A DNA stretch of 64,000 nt from Ampelomyces quisqualis (lineage: Eukaryota > Ascomycota > Dothideomycetes > Pleosporales > Phaeosphaeriaceae). The translations under genes and the position numbers were made by a program. Below are positions 1-11,282 of the stretch, in pieces. The stretch lies in the NCBI GenBank assembly GCA_018398575.1, contig JAGTXZ010000002.1:1676501-1740500 (forward strand), written 5' to 3'. Every line of letters starts with the position of its first letter. Position 1 is the stretch's first letter. The notes beneath the pieces are model-generated. The model was not told where the DNA came from. It was given only the letters and a program-made list of their open reading frames with translations, and did not search any database.

Positions 1-3000
1 TCTTGGGTTGGATAACGATGAAAAAGATCTGATAAGATTCTACGCAAAAGTGGGGTGCACGCTAGCGTTGTTCGGATGACTTCAAACCGATGGTTCCTTC
101 TCCACTACATGAATGTATCAATCATCGCAACTTTGTTCATCAACTTGATGAACTGCTTCTATCTTGAGAAGTACTGAGGTGGCGCCAACTATCAGCTTGG
201 TTGCTTTGCACTCAATCGGGACCCTTGAAAATATAACGACGCAGCTTGTGACCCCTCACTGTCGGATCCCATCAGCGTGCCGCCGATCTTCCGACGTAAC
301 ATAGGCCAGATCCCTGTAGCACCATGCTCGACGTACATACTCGTGTAGCGTAGTATAGCTCAGATTTCCTGGAGTCACTTGCGGGGGGTGTTGAGATGCT
401 TGGCGCTATAGGCCCTACCGCATCAAAGTCAGCCATTTTGATAGCCAGAGATATAAGGATTTCAATGTTTCTAAGACTCTGAAATGCCGCCAAATACTTA
501 ACTTACGCTGTTCCCCGTGCCTATTTGCCTATAATATAACCTCAATCGCATGGTGTTAATTAACAGCCACATTTTAATACCTCGGCCAAGGTGTGGCAAA
601 AAGCATGACTCCGAAACTACCAGTGCGCTTGAGCAGGCGGCTGTTATCCACCCTCGATATGTGTATAAGAAATCGCTGCCCACTTCGGCTGTTGACAGCC
701 CAGGCACGTGACGAAACTCGACGCATAACCTGAGACTTGATACACCGTGCAGCAAAATAATGCCATTAACTTTTTCATATCGTCACATTGACACCTGAGG
801 AAGAGCTTGTTAAGTCATGGCACTGAGAGACAGTTTCCTCGGCGTGGAGAAGGGCGAACGACTGAAGGGCGATGATGCCAAACATGAGCAGACAGATGCT
901 TCAAGTAACCACGACCTAATCCCGCTATCTCCAAACCTCCCGCCTTGGGATTTTTTCCACTTCTTTGAATTCTGGGCGATCGCGAGTCTGAACCTTGCGA
1001 ACCGGCAGACCCCCAGCATGTAATTTGTTAGGCCACAAGGCTCTCTAGCAACGGGTCAACATGACTGAGATTTCTCATAGCAATGAGACTTTCGGTGCCG
1101 CAAGCTATGCTTCTCATAGTTACAAGCGTTCCCGGTCTTCCTCGCGCAAATTACTGGTATAATTACTTGTGATTACTACCTTCTGCGGAAGCGATTCAGC
1201 GTATTACTTCTGGAAAGAAGTTAACTGGCGAGCCATACCTGCCTGGATATGTGACTCGGCACCCACCATCGCAGGGCTAATCATATCTGTCTGAGGCGAT
1301 GGTAATCCACCACGAGCTTTGCTCTAGCCTTACTACCCGCCCCACGAGGCGGCTCGTGGGGCGGGTATATGGCATTCTTGATCGGTCAGTACATCAGCTT
1401 TGCCATGATGTAATCGCGCCGACGATAACAACAGGCTTTTGTTTCAGTGCTATCGTATTCTACATTGTGAAATCGGTCATTCCGGTGGAGAACGTGGATC
1501 AAATTGAGTCTGTCGATCTACATGGTACTTTTACACCGGCAGACGCTCAAGGAGTAGGTGTAGATCCGCTTGAGGATGCATCATCAATTGAGTGCGCAGC
1601 AAGACGTACAGCGAGCGACAAGGAAATTTCCTCACACGGAGGAAAAGAAATTTCTGTGACCGGCCATGGTTAGCTAGCTCTCTTTGTCACACTCACATGG
1701 CTACATAACTCCCACGTCGATCGCAGATGACGCGGCGTCTTCTTGTTTTTGGAGTCAAGCTCCTGGGTGCCCGGAATTTGTCTGAATGGGACGATTTGGT
1801 ATTCTCCCTGTGGAACCTTCACAGTAGTTGACTATGACCAAAGTCGGCGCTTTGTGATACGATTCGAGACCATGAAGTCCCTATTCTTCCACATTCATCC
1901 CCTCTCTTGCTTTGTTTTTGACAACCACTGTGCTCCTGTGCATCACATGAAGGATCCACATCTAATAGTAGGTAGCTCGATGACCATCGATTCTGCTCCA
2001 CTTACAAGGAAAAGCACGGCTGCGATGCTGATGTTTACGTGCCAAGCGTCTCGGCGAGTCAAAGTACCCTTTTGCTTCAGCCACCTTCGCTGCGTCACCT
2101 AAATACGTGGAGAGATGCGACAACTCTCATCTTCCTTTGCGCCAATCTGGTTTGCAGGTGGATTTATGGTTTTTGCCTTGTGCGTGTCTGAACATGACTC
2201 TATCGAGATCCATCTTTCTCGGCTATGTTAGCCAAAACGCGACCTCAGCATCGGGCGGACGGCTCTGCTCGTCTTCTGCAGCCCAAAATGCTTGCCATCA
2301 ACCACGTTCCTTCGCAATCCTTCCTTGCATAGTCACCACGCCCGCGTTGAGGCTCTTTCTCGGCGTACGACACAAACGAGAGATGAGGTGGCATAGCGAG
2401 CACTGCCGCGGTTTGGCGACACGTAAGGGCCCCTGCTTCGGCGCGGGAGTCTCCGGACACTCAAGCGGCAACTTTATGCGGCCACCTTTCCTTCGCCATC
2501 ATCGCCACCAGCAGTGCAAAGTTGTTTACTGGCAAGTCCAGATACGACTTGTGGTCAAACCTCTCATGTGGGTCGTTGGCAAGTTCTCTCGCATTGTTGA
2601 GACAGCGTCTCTCCATCTTCAGCAGCTAGCGCCGAGTCTTCATCTTTCTTATCAGTGCAAAGGCCTCTGTGGGGCTTCTTCAGCAGCAAAGTGGTGGGTC
2701 TTTACTCCTTGAAGCGTTTTGCGCGGGATGCTTGGCTTTAATTCGACACATGGAAGTCCGCCTTTAGCGTTTCGTCACCCGTTTCAAGCCTCGTCCAGAG
2801 TGCGAATCAACACGCTTCCGCGTTTTGAGCCGCGTTCTTTTCCTGCGCCGTCCATCTCCCGCGTCTAGCTTTGCCTTGGCTGTCCTTCGGAAGGTCCTAA
2901 TCCTCGCCATCTTAGTGGTGCGTCTTGGGAGCCGCAAACTGCATGTGAAGCCTGGCGGAACAAATTAGGGTTTACCCTCGTCGCGGCTTCATACCCGTCG

Positions 3001-3712
3001 CGCCCTGGCTCCTGGTGATCGCCCATGTTGTTGCGCAGTGGAAAGGGACACAGAAGCTCGTGGCCAGCAATCTCATTTCCGCCCTAGATGCTACTATGCT
3101 CGAGAACAAAGCTCCACCAAATATGCCACTGCCACGCTCTGCCTGCGTAAAGCAGAAATTGTTTTACAATCTATCTTCACACACTGTATCCATACTACGT
3201 AGTGACATCGCCTTCATCTCGAGCTTTGACAAATAGATACAAGCACGGTCAAACGCCTTGGCGGAGCGAGCATTCGCCAAGTCCGGTTTCCATACCTAGT
3301 TTCCAGTTGTGAGGAGCATATGCACTAGAGTAATGACAGAGCTTATTTGAAGCCCAAAGGTGGATACTCTACCTCAGCCAAGCACTTTGAGCTACCATTC
3401 CACCCCTACACACCGTTCGAAATGTGCTCCACTACCCGCCGGAAATCTTTAGCGTCCAAGTTGGTACGTGTTGCGAAACGACATCGACAAGGGGAATGCC
3501 CAGATCCCCATGTTGATCTTTTTTTGTGCTGGTTAATACTCTGTGTCTCTCATAGACTCTTCCCAACCCACTTCCTTGCCAGTCTTTACGGCCTCGTGCT
3601 GGAATTACCGATCTCTTCTGAACGGTCCAGGTAAACTTATTGTTTGCTCGTTGGCGCTCACCTTCGGTCATCTTACGGTGCAGGTCACCCAACTTCAAAC
3701 TGGACTCCCATC
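1..3712. other. Gene-poor region with no supportable gene
   Basis: I find no coding region I can support. Short open stretches exist on both strands, but none shows a recognisable domain, splice-joined extension or family-like length. The base composition is ordinary, unlike the AT-rich block at the other end of the window. The one clear structure is the GC-rich hairpin at 1334-1367. The last few hundred bases are probably promoter and 5' leader of the transporter gene that starts at 3713. Confidence 0.6.
1334..1367. repeat. Perfect GC-rich inverted repeat (15-bp stem, 4-nt loop)
   Basis: The arm 1334-1348 (TACCCGCCCCACGAG) pairs without mismatch with 1353-1367 around the 4-base loop GCGG. 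It lies in a region with no identified gene. It could be a protein-binding palindrome, the end of a small mobile element or a stable RNA hairpin; nothing nearby decides between these. No second copy was noticed in the window. Confidence 0.8.
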
Positions 3713-5751
3713 ATGGACACTCGTTACCAGCCTGAGGGCCTATCCTTTGACAACAAGAGCACCTTCAGCCCTCATTCCAGCAGCGGAAATCAAATTCAAT
3801 ACCTACAACAAAATGAGCAGCAATACCCACAACAAAACCAGCAGCAATACCCACAACAAAACCAGCAGCAATACCCACAACAAACCCAGCAGCAATACCC
3901 ACAACAAAATGAGCAGCAATACCCACAACAAAATGAGCAGCAATACCCACAACAAAATGAGCAGCAACCAACTCAGCACACTGGCCAGCCAGTACAACAA
4001 CAAAATCCTTCTCCCATTGCTAAACAACCATCGCAATTTGGCCTTCCTGCTGGACCTCGTTCTTCTCTACCACGAGGCCTTCCTGCTGGACCTCGCTCTT
4101 CTCTGCCACAACGCCAATATAGCCAGCTTTCCCAGCGAGGATTCTCGAACGGTCCTGCTCCTCGCCCTTTCACCCCTCAAAATGGTCCCCAGCCCGACAA
4201 TTACCCTCCCTACTACAACGCTCAAGGCCAGTATCAACAACCAAATCAAGGTGGCCAGTACAGCCCCCCACAATCTGGCCCTTCTACAGTCTTCGGTGAG
4301 ACCACCTACACAAAGACATGGGTACAAACACCCCTAGACCCATATCCAACCGGTCAAGGCTCCTTCCCAGGGCCAGTCGACTCCAACGGTTTTCCGTTCG
4401 ATGTCAAGAGCAAACAAGCAGCCACAGAAAATCCTTTCAACGACTCAGCAGCACAACCGACTACAGTGGCAACACCTCCGTTTACGGACATTGAGAAGGA
4501 GAAGCACGATGGGGGCCATGATCATGAAGGCTGGGACTATCATTCTAAGATACCTCACAAAAGGGATCCCAATCAACCATACATGCCCTACGGTCAGCGT
4601 CTGCGCCACTTCACGTGGGCATGGTATACGCTCACCATGGCTACGGGTGGTATCGCAACCCTGATCTCGATTCAACCGCATCCCTTCCCCGGCCTCATCA
4701 CAATCGGCGCCGTCATGTTCATCACCAATCTGTTCTTCTTCCTCGGCATTACCGGCACCATGATCCTCCGCTTCACCAAGTTCCCCGGCTCTTTCAAAGC
4801 ATCCATCACCCACGAGCGTGAGGGACTATTCCTCGGGCCGTTCTTCTTGTCAGTCGCGACAATCATCACAGGCACACAAAAGTATATCATTCAAGCGTAC
4901 GAAGCGGACCATCCCAATCGTGTTTGGGCTGTTACTAGCATCGCCGTGGCCTTCTGGATCTACACCTTCGCGGCCTTCTGCCTAGCCACGTTCCAGTACT
5001 CGTTCTTGTTCTGCTTCCATACGTACAAGCTCACTACCTTCATGCCGTCTTGGCTGCTACCAGTCTTCCCGGTCATGTTGTCTGGTACCGTTGCTTCAGT
5101 CATCGCATCAGATCAGCCGTTGACGTCGAGGATGCCTATCATAGCTGCCGGTCTGGGCTGTCAGGGTCTTGGGTTCACCATGGCTATCATCATGTATGCG
5201 CACTATATTGGGCGGTTGATGCAAGTTGGTTATCCTGGCCGTGAACATCGAGGTGCTATGTTCATTGGTGTCGGGCCACCGTCTTTTACTATCCTTGCCT
5301 TGATCGGATTGGCCAATGCACTGCCAGATGACTTCGACCTACAAGGCGATGGTCTCATTGATGCGAAGTTGCTGCGGACATTGGCGCTTGTGGTTGCGTT
5401 GTTTCTATGGGTGTTGGCTATGTGGTTCTTCATGATCACTCTTGTCGCTGTAAGTCTTCTCCCACTCGATGTTGCTCATACCAGCTGCTGACGATCCAAT
5501 AGGTCATCCATCAATGGGCTCTCTACTTCCACTTGGGATGGTGGGCCATGGTATTCCCAAACACTGGTTTCGTCATCGCTACCATCTCCATTGGGAACGC
5601 GCTTCAAGACGAGACGATTTTATTCATTGGTAACGGTCTAACAATAGCGATACTTTGTATGTGGGTCTTCGTGCTGTTCAATCACGTGCAGGCCGTCATA
5701 GTGGGAGACATCTTGTACCCGATGATGGACGAGGACAATGCCGATCATTAG
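3713..5751 (+). CDS. Malic acid / C4-dicarboxylate transporter, TDT (SLAC1/TehA) family, with Gln-rich N-terminal repeat
   Basis: Two exons, 3713-5449 and 5503-5751, joined by a 53-bp GTAAGT...AG intron in phase 0, give 661 residues. The C-terminal half (from about residue 285) begins with RLRHFTWAWYTLTMATGG, the typical entry into the fungal Mae1-type transporters of the tellurite-resistance/dicarboxylate family, followed by about ten hydrophobic segments. The expected role is proton-linked malate/dicarboxylate or anion transport at the plasma membrane. The Mae1-like entry motif argues against the sulfite-efflux (SSU1) branch. The first 280 residues are a cytosolic low-complexity tail. It contains seven copies of an 8-residue YPQQNEQQ-type unit (3800-3967) and a duplicated GLPAGPRSSLP segment. 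The ATG at 3713 is the first in frame; only non-ATG codons lie upstream. Substrate is inferred from family only. Confidence 0.9.
3800..3967 (+). repeat. 24-bp tandem repeat, 7 units, inside the transporter N-terminus
   Basis: Seven head-to-tail 24-bp units encode variants of YPQQNEQQ. The first unit has Leu for Pro, and the N/E positions alternate among N, T, E and Q. Because the period is a multiple of three, unit gain or loss keeps the reading frame. It also keeps several other frames open on both strands, which creates spurious open reading frames here. Confidence 0.95.
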
Positions 5752-6206
5752 TGTCAATTAACATCATTTCATTTCACGCTCTTTATACCCCTGCATTTGC
5801 ATTGGTTACTCTTTCATTCAAAGCCAGCAACACACATCACAACCTTGATTTGTGTGCATGTAATAGACGACAAAAAGGCAAGAGATCTTGTCTGTAGACA
5901 CCACTCTCTTTGTATATTTCCTTCTATACCTATAACTCAATTGCATAGCGCTGGCGTTAAGAATGGGAAGGGCAGCCAATGCGCTGGGAATAGGGATGTT
6001 ATGATAGATTGCTCATGCACACACGCGCTTCAGCTGCCCTTTCCATTTTTGTAAAACAACGTCTGTACCGGTACCTCACAGTGTTGCAAAATGGCGACGT
6101 TGAAGACTCAGAAACCTTGCTACATCACTCCAACGAAAGACGCATTCCAAGCAGCATCAAACCACCGAGTTCAACCTTGGCGAAAACGAGGCTAACTCAG
6201 ACCGGT

Positions 6207-6293
6207 CCAAGGGGTGCCGATGAACGGATGAAAGTAGGACAGCGAAACTTCTACCCAAATCGACCGATTTCCATACAAACCTCGTCCGTGCAC
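6207..6293. repeat. Diverged direct repeat, copy 1
   Basis: Aligns with 7279-7356. The last 50 bases match at about 41 positions, ending in the shared string TCGTCCGTGCAC, and the left part shares CAAGGGG...ACGGAT with a gap of about 10 bases. No coding signal links the copies, so a decayed mobile element or local duplication is the simplest reading. Confidence 0.6.
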
Positions 6294-7278
6294 CTCTTGA
6301 GTCTTGTAGATACATAGTGAAGCTACCGCAAAACTGCTTCTCCCGGCACTCCCAACCTCAAAGCTCCCGAAATGAAACATTCCGCCCAACAGTTTCATAC
6401 ACGGGTGACACAGCGCCTTAGTCCTTCACAACGCCGCTCTCCACCACAAGAACGAAAAACCCGGAACCTTTTCCGTTCCGCCCCTGGCCCCTGTGTTCCA
6501 TGTGCCGCGCCGCCAAGCAACACACAAGCCTTGTCCTCCAAGCATGAAACGCGCGCGTCTCGGGCCGGCAGCAAATTTGTCTTGGCAAGCAAAAGGTACG
6601 TAGCTTGCTCAGCAGTGACAATCATACGACCACGGCCCACGGGCAAGGCGAAGTAAGGAGGAACTGTGGGGCTGGAGAGGAAGAAGCGCCGTGACAAAGA
6701 AAAATTATTAAAGTAAAGCCGGAGTTTTCGCCGACTCATTTGGTGATGTGGGTACGTACGGAGTGTTCTTGACTCTTGAGTCTTGAGTCTTGTGTATGTA
6801 GATAAGGTTGACGAGTCTTACAGTAGCGGCGGAAGGCGCCGTTGCACGATATTCCCTCCATCTAAATTTCTTGCTAGGACACGAGTCGGCCTGGTTTGTG
6901 ACTTGAAATAGTAGAGGCTGCTCGATGCCGGCTGAATCCTCGTCGTGATGATACCGTGTCATATCAACACCCACATGCCCACGCGATATATATAGTATCT
7001 TGTGGGTTTGAGCGCCGGGCCGCAGCAAGTCAAGATGTCATCTCATCTCCTCCGTACAAAGAGCTGAGCTGCATCGCGCAGACGTTCGACCAGGCGAAAC
7101 CGACGGCCGGAAGTAATGCAAGGCAGCTAGCGCACAGCTTTTCAAGCAACGGTGCTGTAGAACGCGTTGCGGGAGAGATGTGAAAGGGAGCTGTGAGGTA
7201 GGGTGAAAGATTGCCCAACTTGGGACAAAGAGTAGTCTGTGCGCAAGCTGTGGGTTCATGTGAATTTCTGTATCGATG

Positions 7279-7356
7279 CAAGGGGGGACGCATGTACGGA
7301 TTCGCCGAATCTTCTACACAGATCGATCGACGTTCATACAAATGTCGTCCGTGCAC
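7279..7356. repeat. Diverged direct repeat, copy 2
   Basis: Second copy of the segment at 6207-6293, about 1.07 kb downstream in the same orientation. Confidence 0.6.
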
Positions 7357-7557
7357 AGAGGTCCACTACCAATCTGCACTTGTTACCTCCTTGTATACGG
7401 AGTAATATTCATACAATGCCGTGTCTGATAGCCTACTCTCTAGCTCCGCTTGGTCTCTCAGTGGGGACGACGTGGGCTGGGTGGGAAAGGGAAGCACACG
7501 GCATAGAAGAAGTGCTAGAGCGCGGTGTATATTGCCAAGATTCCAGGTAAAATTCGT

Positions 7558-8821
7558 TTACAACAAACTCCGTGGCGATTCCTTATCTTGCATCGATCGA
7601 ACCATGTTCAAAGCTGCGTCCAGGCCTCGCTTTGTATTGTCAAAGTAAACATGCGAGAATTCGCTGCTTGCTTGGCCGCTGATAGTGCGGGCTTGGATGC
7701 CGTGGCTGATGGTGCTGCCCTGATGACATGTCAGTGTCGTCGCTGTATAGTCATTTGCGGATGATAATCGACGTGCCCTCATCAAATGGAATATCTTTGC
7801 AATTTCCCACTGATCATTTGTTGGATCCCATCTTGTTATTCTCGTGTACTCGTCCATCAACTCATCCATACTTGGCATTCCGTTCTGTGTTTGGTTCTCT
7901 ACGTCGTATACTTCTCCTCCTTGATCGTCCCGGGGTCCGACTTTTGTTCCTCCAGATATTCCGCTACCGCTCGCCCTGTTCCAATATGGGCCAACGACGT
8001 ACACCGCGTCCATCAGAGGATGGCCGATGGTACTCAACTCCCAGTCCAGGATAGCAATAACTCGCGGCTCAGTAGGGTGCAAGATGACGTTGTCAAACTT
8101 GTAGTCTCCGTGTACAATACTAGTTCGGTCGCTTGGAACATTCTTGCGAATGTACTCTACTATCTCATCGAAATGAGGATGCGCGCGGCCCAACTCCCTC
8201 CCGGTCGTCTTATCCCTCACTCTTGCTTGCTGAGCTTCTATTCGAGAAAACGTGTTGCAGTGACGAGTGTAAAAACTGTTTTTCTTGCCAAAATCCTCCA
8301 GGCCAATCGAGTCAGGATCAATAGAGTGTAGCCAGGCCAGCGTCGAAATCAGAGAGAACCAAGCTGACCGACGTTCCCTAGGCAAAAGAGTTGAAAGGTT
8401 TGGGTCTGTTATTACGCGGCCCTTGACGAATTCCATGAGCTGGAAAGATTGTCAGATTGTCGCAATCCAGTCAAAAGTGCGAACTTACGTAGAAAGCCGT
8501 ACCAATGATGGAATTGTCCAGGCACAGGCAGTATGCCTTCGGTACAGGAAAACCCTCCACACTTCCGAGCGCTTTCAAGACCTTGTACTCTCGATCAACT
8601 TGATGTGCTACTGGTGAAATGATGGCCCCAGAGGGCTTCTTCCGCAGGATATAGCGATTGTTCTTCGCATCGTCAACGAAGTAAGTTGGATTGCTTTGAC
8701 CATAGCCAATCTTCGTCGACACGATCGGCAACTGAAGATCTGGTAAATAGTCCTGCAGGTATTTTCCTAATTTGGCGTTGTCGAGATCATGCCGCATCTT
8801 TTGCTGTGCTACTACGGACAT
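7558..8821 (-). CDS. APH-type phosphotransferase, ACAD10/11 N-terminal-like
   Basis: Exons (minus strand) 8821-8489, 8439-7777 and 7719-7558. The first intron is 49 bp, GTAAGT...CAG. The aminoglycoside-phosphotransferase fold is shown by an N-terminal lobe (GYGQSNPTYFV, then an IRKK-like lysine segment RYILRKKP), the catalytic loop HGDYKFDNVI and the metal site ILDWE. The C-terminal part (GIQARTISGQASSE) is typical of the fungal relatives of the N-terminal domain of acyl-CoA dehydrogenase 10/11, which phosphorylate small hydroxylated substrates such as 4-hydroxyacyl-CoA. No dehydrogenase domain is present here. A 19-codon stretch (7720-7776) interrupts the conserved junction FHLMR-GSTISHG. 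It starts GCACGT and ends CAG with a CTGAC branch-like site, so I read it as a GC-AG intron. The protein is then 385 residues, or 404 if it is retained. Substrate unknown. Confidence 0.85.
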
Positions 8822-9444
8822 CCTTGTATGTGGGTATCTTGTTGTTTCTCCGAGTATGCTGGTTCGTTGCCCAGACCAACGAGGTGAAGTTTACATTTTG
8901 ATGGGTGGTGTTTGCTCGAGTAAGCTCCATCGAGCGGAGGTTAGCCGCGGCTTCATGGGCAGCCATAACGCACTACCGGTAGCGTTTGCGGGGTTGCTAC
9001 GAACGGCAAGGACCACTGAGGCTCTTGTGCTAAAGTTTGATAATGCGCGTCGGGAATTGTCTTGTTCTCAGTATTGATGCATCGCGTAATTGGCCATGTA
9101 CCAGCTGATCGACTCTACCGAGTAGGATCGAGTTGGATCGAAGGAATTCTATCTCTACATGTTGCACTGCTCAGGACTCCAGTTGTCAGTTGCACCACAT
9201 TTGCTGATGTTGACATGGTCTAGGTTATTTCACAAGAGACACATCTCAGTATGCATTCGCCCAGATGTCCAGTTTCACAGGTGGCATATCACACCGAAAG
9301 AATCTCGCCAAACTAGAATTGGGTATCATTGCGAACAAGGTAGCTGAAGCGGGGAGAAATCATGAGAAAACACAACACACACACGGCTCGGAATTCTCGC
9401 TATCAGGAGAAGAGCACTTGGACACACTGGATCAGTGACGCGTC
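8822..9444. other. Intergenic region upstream of the APH-like gene
   Basis: About 620 bp between the start of the APH-like gene and the end of RTC4, both on the minus strand. It should hold the promoter of the former and the 3' untranslated region of the latter. No gene, repeat or RNA was recognised. Confidence 0.5.
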
Positions 9445-11022
9445 TCATTTCCCACCGTACTCATTCTCGTCATCACTTTGTTCGTGTACCTCGACTTGGT
9501 CCTCAATCTCTTCGTTGAGCAACATACCCAGCTCATATGTCTTCTCTCGTATCTCTTCCGCCCCTTCCCTGTCTACAAGACAGTCTTCCATGATCAGCAT
9601 GATGGCAGTTTCTGGAACGAGTACAGCCTGAATAAAGGTTGCAGGTCCTGAGCCCTGTACAACCGTGTCGGAGCAGTTCTTGATCTCGTTCTTCAAGATC
9701 TTCATCACAGTCTCGGTGATGACGCGTCTGCCATGCGGTCCGTAGTAGCCAGGGTAGGTTGATTGATCGTCCAGGGCGTAAGATTCGAGTTCCTGTTGGA
9801 CAAGATCAGGCAGGTCTTTGCGTCTGGAAGGGACTGCGGCTGCCTTTCCTGTAAGCGCAATTGGTTCGTAGCGGTCCCTGTAGATGCTGGCTCGATCATT
9901 GTTGAGGATTTTGAACAGCTCCATGCGGAGCTTTCTTATTCTCCGAGGAAGTGCAGTCCAGTCAATGTCACGGTAGCCTTCGTTCCTGAACTCATCCTGG
10001 GCAGACTTGATTTTATGATCACGGCAAAACGCGTTCTGATTCTTGACTGTCTTGGATTTACCTTTCCAGAATTGCCAGTAATCTTCCTCGTGGACCGGTG
10101 CGCGACATAGGGGGCAATATGAACCCTCCACATCGTCTCCAGGTAGCTGATCAATATATTCATGGACATTTTCGTGATCATCTTGTAGAGCGCTGGAAGT
10201 CGGTTGAGATGATTCCGGAGCTTTATCTTTCCTCCAGTCGCCCAGCTGATCGTGGAGGACCGTGGGTCTGGATCGTCGCAAGGTCCTCTTGACATCTTTG
10301 TCTTCCGGTGTACTTTGGAGCAGCTCGTCTAGCTGATTTACCGTCAACACGGTCGAGCTGCTGACTTTGGGGTTCTCGTTGGGGCGCTTCTTGACCTCTG
10401 CCTTGCGAAGTTCGGGATCATGCTGTTCCGCTGGACCCAGTAATTGGTTCATTCCGTCCTCGTCCAACATGGAGCAGTCAGATGAATCGTCCTCGCTTGC
10501 CTGTGACTGCTTGTCTTTGTTCCCCCTCTTGCCTGGCTTTCTCACGCTATTAGGTACCCTGATTGCGGCACGTTTGCCAAATTTCACCGGCTTCTTCGCC
10601 GGCGGTCGCGTGTGTATATTCAGAGTCGCGGCCTTCGATCCAAACGTCGTCTTCGGCTGTGAGCTCTTGCTGGAGCGTTGGCTGGCATGCTCCATGCCAA
10701 ATCCGAAGAGGTCGTCTCGTCCTCCCGTAGACGAGTGGGCAGACGCTGCTTTGACGGATCTTGTTGGCGGGGCTGGCAATCCGTCGGCCTTTGGCGATGC
10801 AGGGACGGCCACGGGCGGTTTCGAGGGTCGTCGCGGAGGGGCGGGCAGCTCGTCGTCGGTCGATAGGGGGTCGGCAAGATAATCTTCCTCGGCACGTGTC
10901 TTGCGGGCGGCTGGACTCCATGTCCGTTTTGCGGGCGAGTCTTCGTGGTCTTCATCGGTCGCATGCCGCTTCCCGTTGACGGTTCCCAGCAGTTTGGGGG
11001 CGTGTCGCGACAACGCAGGCAT
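9445..11022 (-). CDS. RTC4: RTC4-like protein (restriction of telomere capping 4 domain)
   Basis: Single exon, 525 residues. The first 270 residues are basic, Pro/Ser-rich and probably disordered. The C-terminal half carries a CPLCRAPV cysteine pair, then FCRDHK, an IRKL helix, and the YPGYYGPHGRRVI segment followed by an alpha-helical end, which together are the hallmark of the Rtc4 domain. In yeast RTC4 was found through a genetic effect on telomere capping, and its biochemistry is unknown; the CPLC...CxxH set suggests metal binding (inference). Lysine/arginine clusters in the N-terminus suggest nuclear localisation. It is divergently paired with RCL1 across 260 bp. The start ATG at 11022 is the first in frame that leads into the conserved body. 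Confidence 0.85.
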   Translation of the reverse strand: MPALSRHAPKLLGTVNGKRHATDEDHEDSPAKRTWSPAARKTRAEEDYLADPLSTDDELPAPPRRPSKPPVAVPASPKADGLPAPPTRSVKAASAHSSTGGRDDLFGFGMEHASQRSSKSSQPKTTFGSKAATLNIHTRPPAKKPVKFGKRAAIRVPNSVRKPGKRGNKDKQSQASEDDSSDCSMLDEDGMNQLLGPAEQHDPELRKAEVKKRPNENPKVSSSTVLTVNQLDELLQSTPEDKDVKRTLRRSRPTVLHDQLGDWRKDKAPESSQPTSSALQDDHENVHEYIDQLPGDDVEGSYCPLCRAPVHEEDYWQFWKGKSKTVKNQNAFCRDHKIKSAQDEFRNEGYRDIDWTALPRRIRKLRMELFKILNNDRASIYRDRYEPIALTGKAAAVPSRRKDLPDLVQQELESYALDDQSTYPGYYGPHGRRVITETVMKILKNEIKNCSDTVVQGSGPATFIQAVLVPETAIMLIMEDCLVDREGAEEIREKTYELGMLLNEEIEDQVEVHEQSDDENEYGGK

Positions 11023-11282
11023 ATTCTACAGATGGAGCTGGGTGCAGTGGGAATGCATTGGCCAAGAGACGACGGAGAGAAACACGTGCACCAGGACTCG
11101 GGATTCGAGCATCGCGCCACGGGTGGACGCGACAGACGCGTGAGCGCGCACGGTTGTGCACCCCACACTCTGCGGCTCTGCCTATGGATGAGCTCCTATC
11201 GATAAAGAAAAAGTTCACGGCCAAGCCATCGACCACTCCCAACCCAACCCACGCGCGGCCACCAGCAGCACCGCCCTTCAAC
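11023..11282. promoter_or_regulatory. Divergent promoter RTC4 / RCL1 with CACGTG (11083-11088)
   Basis: The 260 bp between two head-to-head start codons contains one CACGTG element at 11083-11088. The same hexamer is present in the other three close divergent promoters of this window. Confidence 0.5.

Larger units (their letters stand above)
5752..7557. other. Intergenic region between convergent genes
   Basis: About 1.8 kb between the stop codons of the transporter (+) and the APH-like gene (-), with no gene I can support. It contains a diverged direct duplication (6207-6293 and 7279-7356) and a short TTGAGTC tandem at about 6770-6792. The parts next to each stop codon should be 3' untranslated sequence. 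Confidence 0.55.

Noticed and set aside
1299..1673. 124-codon open frame
   Set aside because: It contains the perfect hairpin, has no domain, and there are no splice-extended partners.
2107..2712. 201-codon plus-strand open frame
   Set aside because: Composition is rich in His, Cys and Trp without a domain; looks like chance opening or a decayed region on the other strand.
3543..4337. 264-codon frame with NTHNKMSS repeats, and similar frames on the minus strand
   Set aside because: The 24-bp tandem repeat keeps several frames open; only the Gln-rich frame continues into the transporter domain.
6765..6795. TTGAGTC/TGACTC tandem as a Gcn4-type promoter
   Set aside because: It lies between two convergent genes, so there is no start codon for it to serve.
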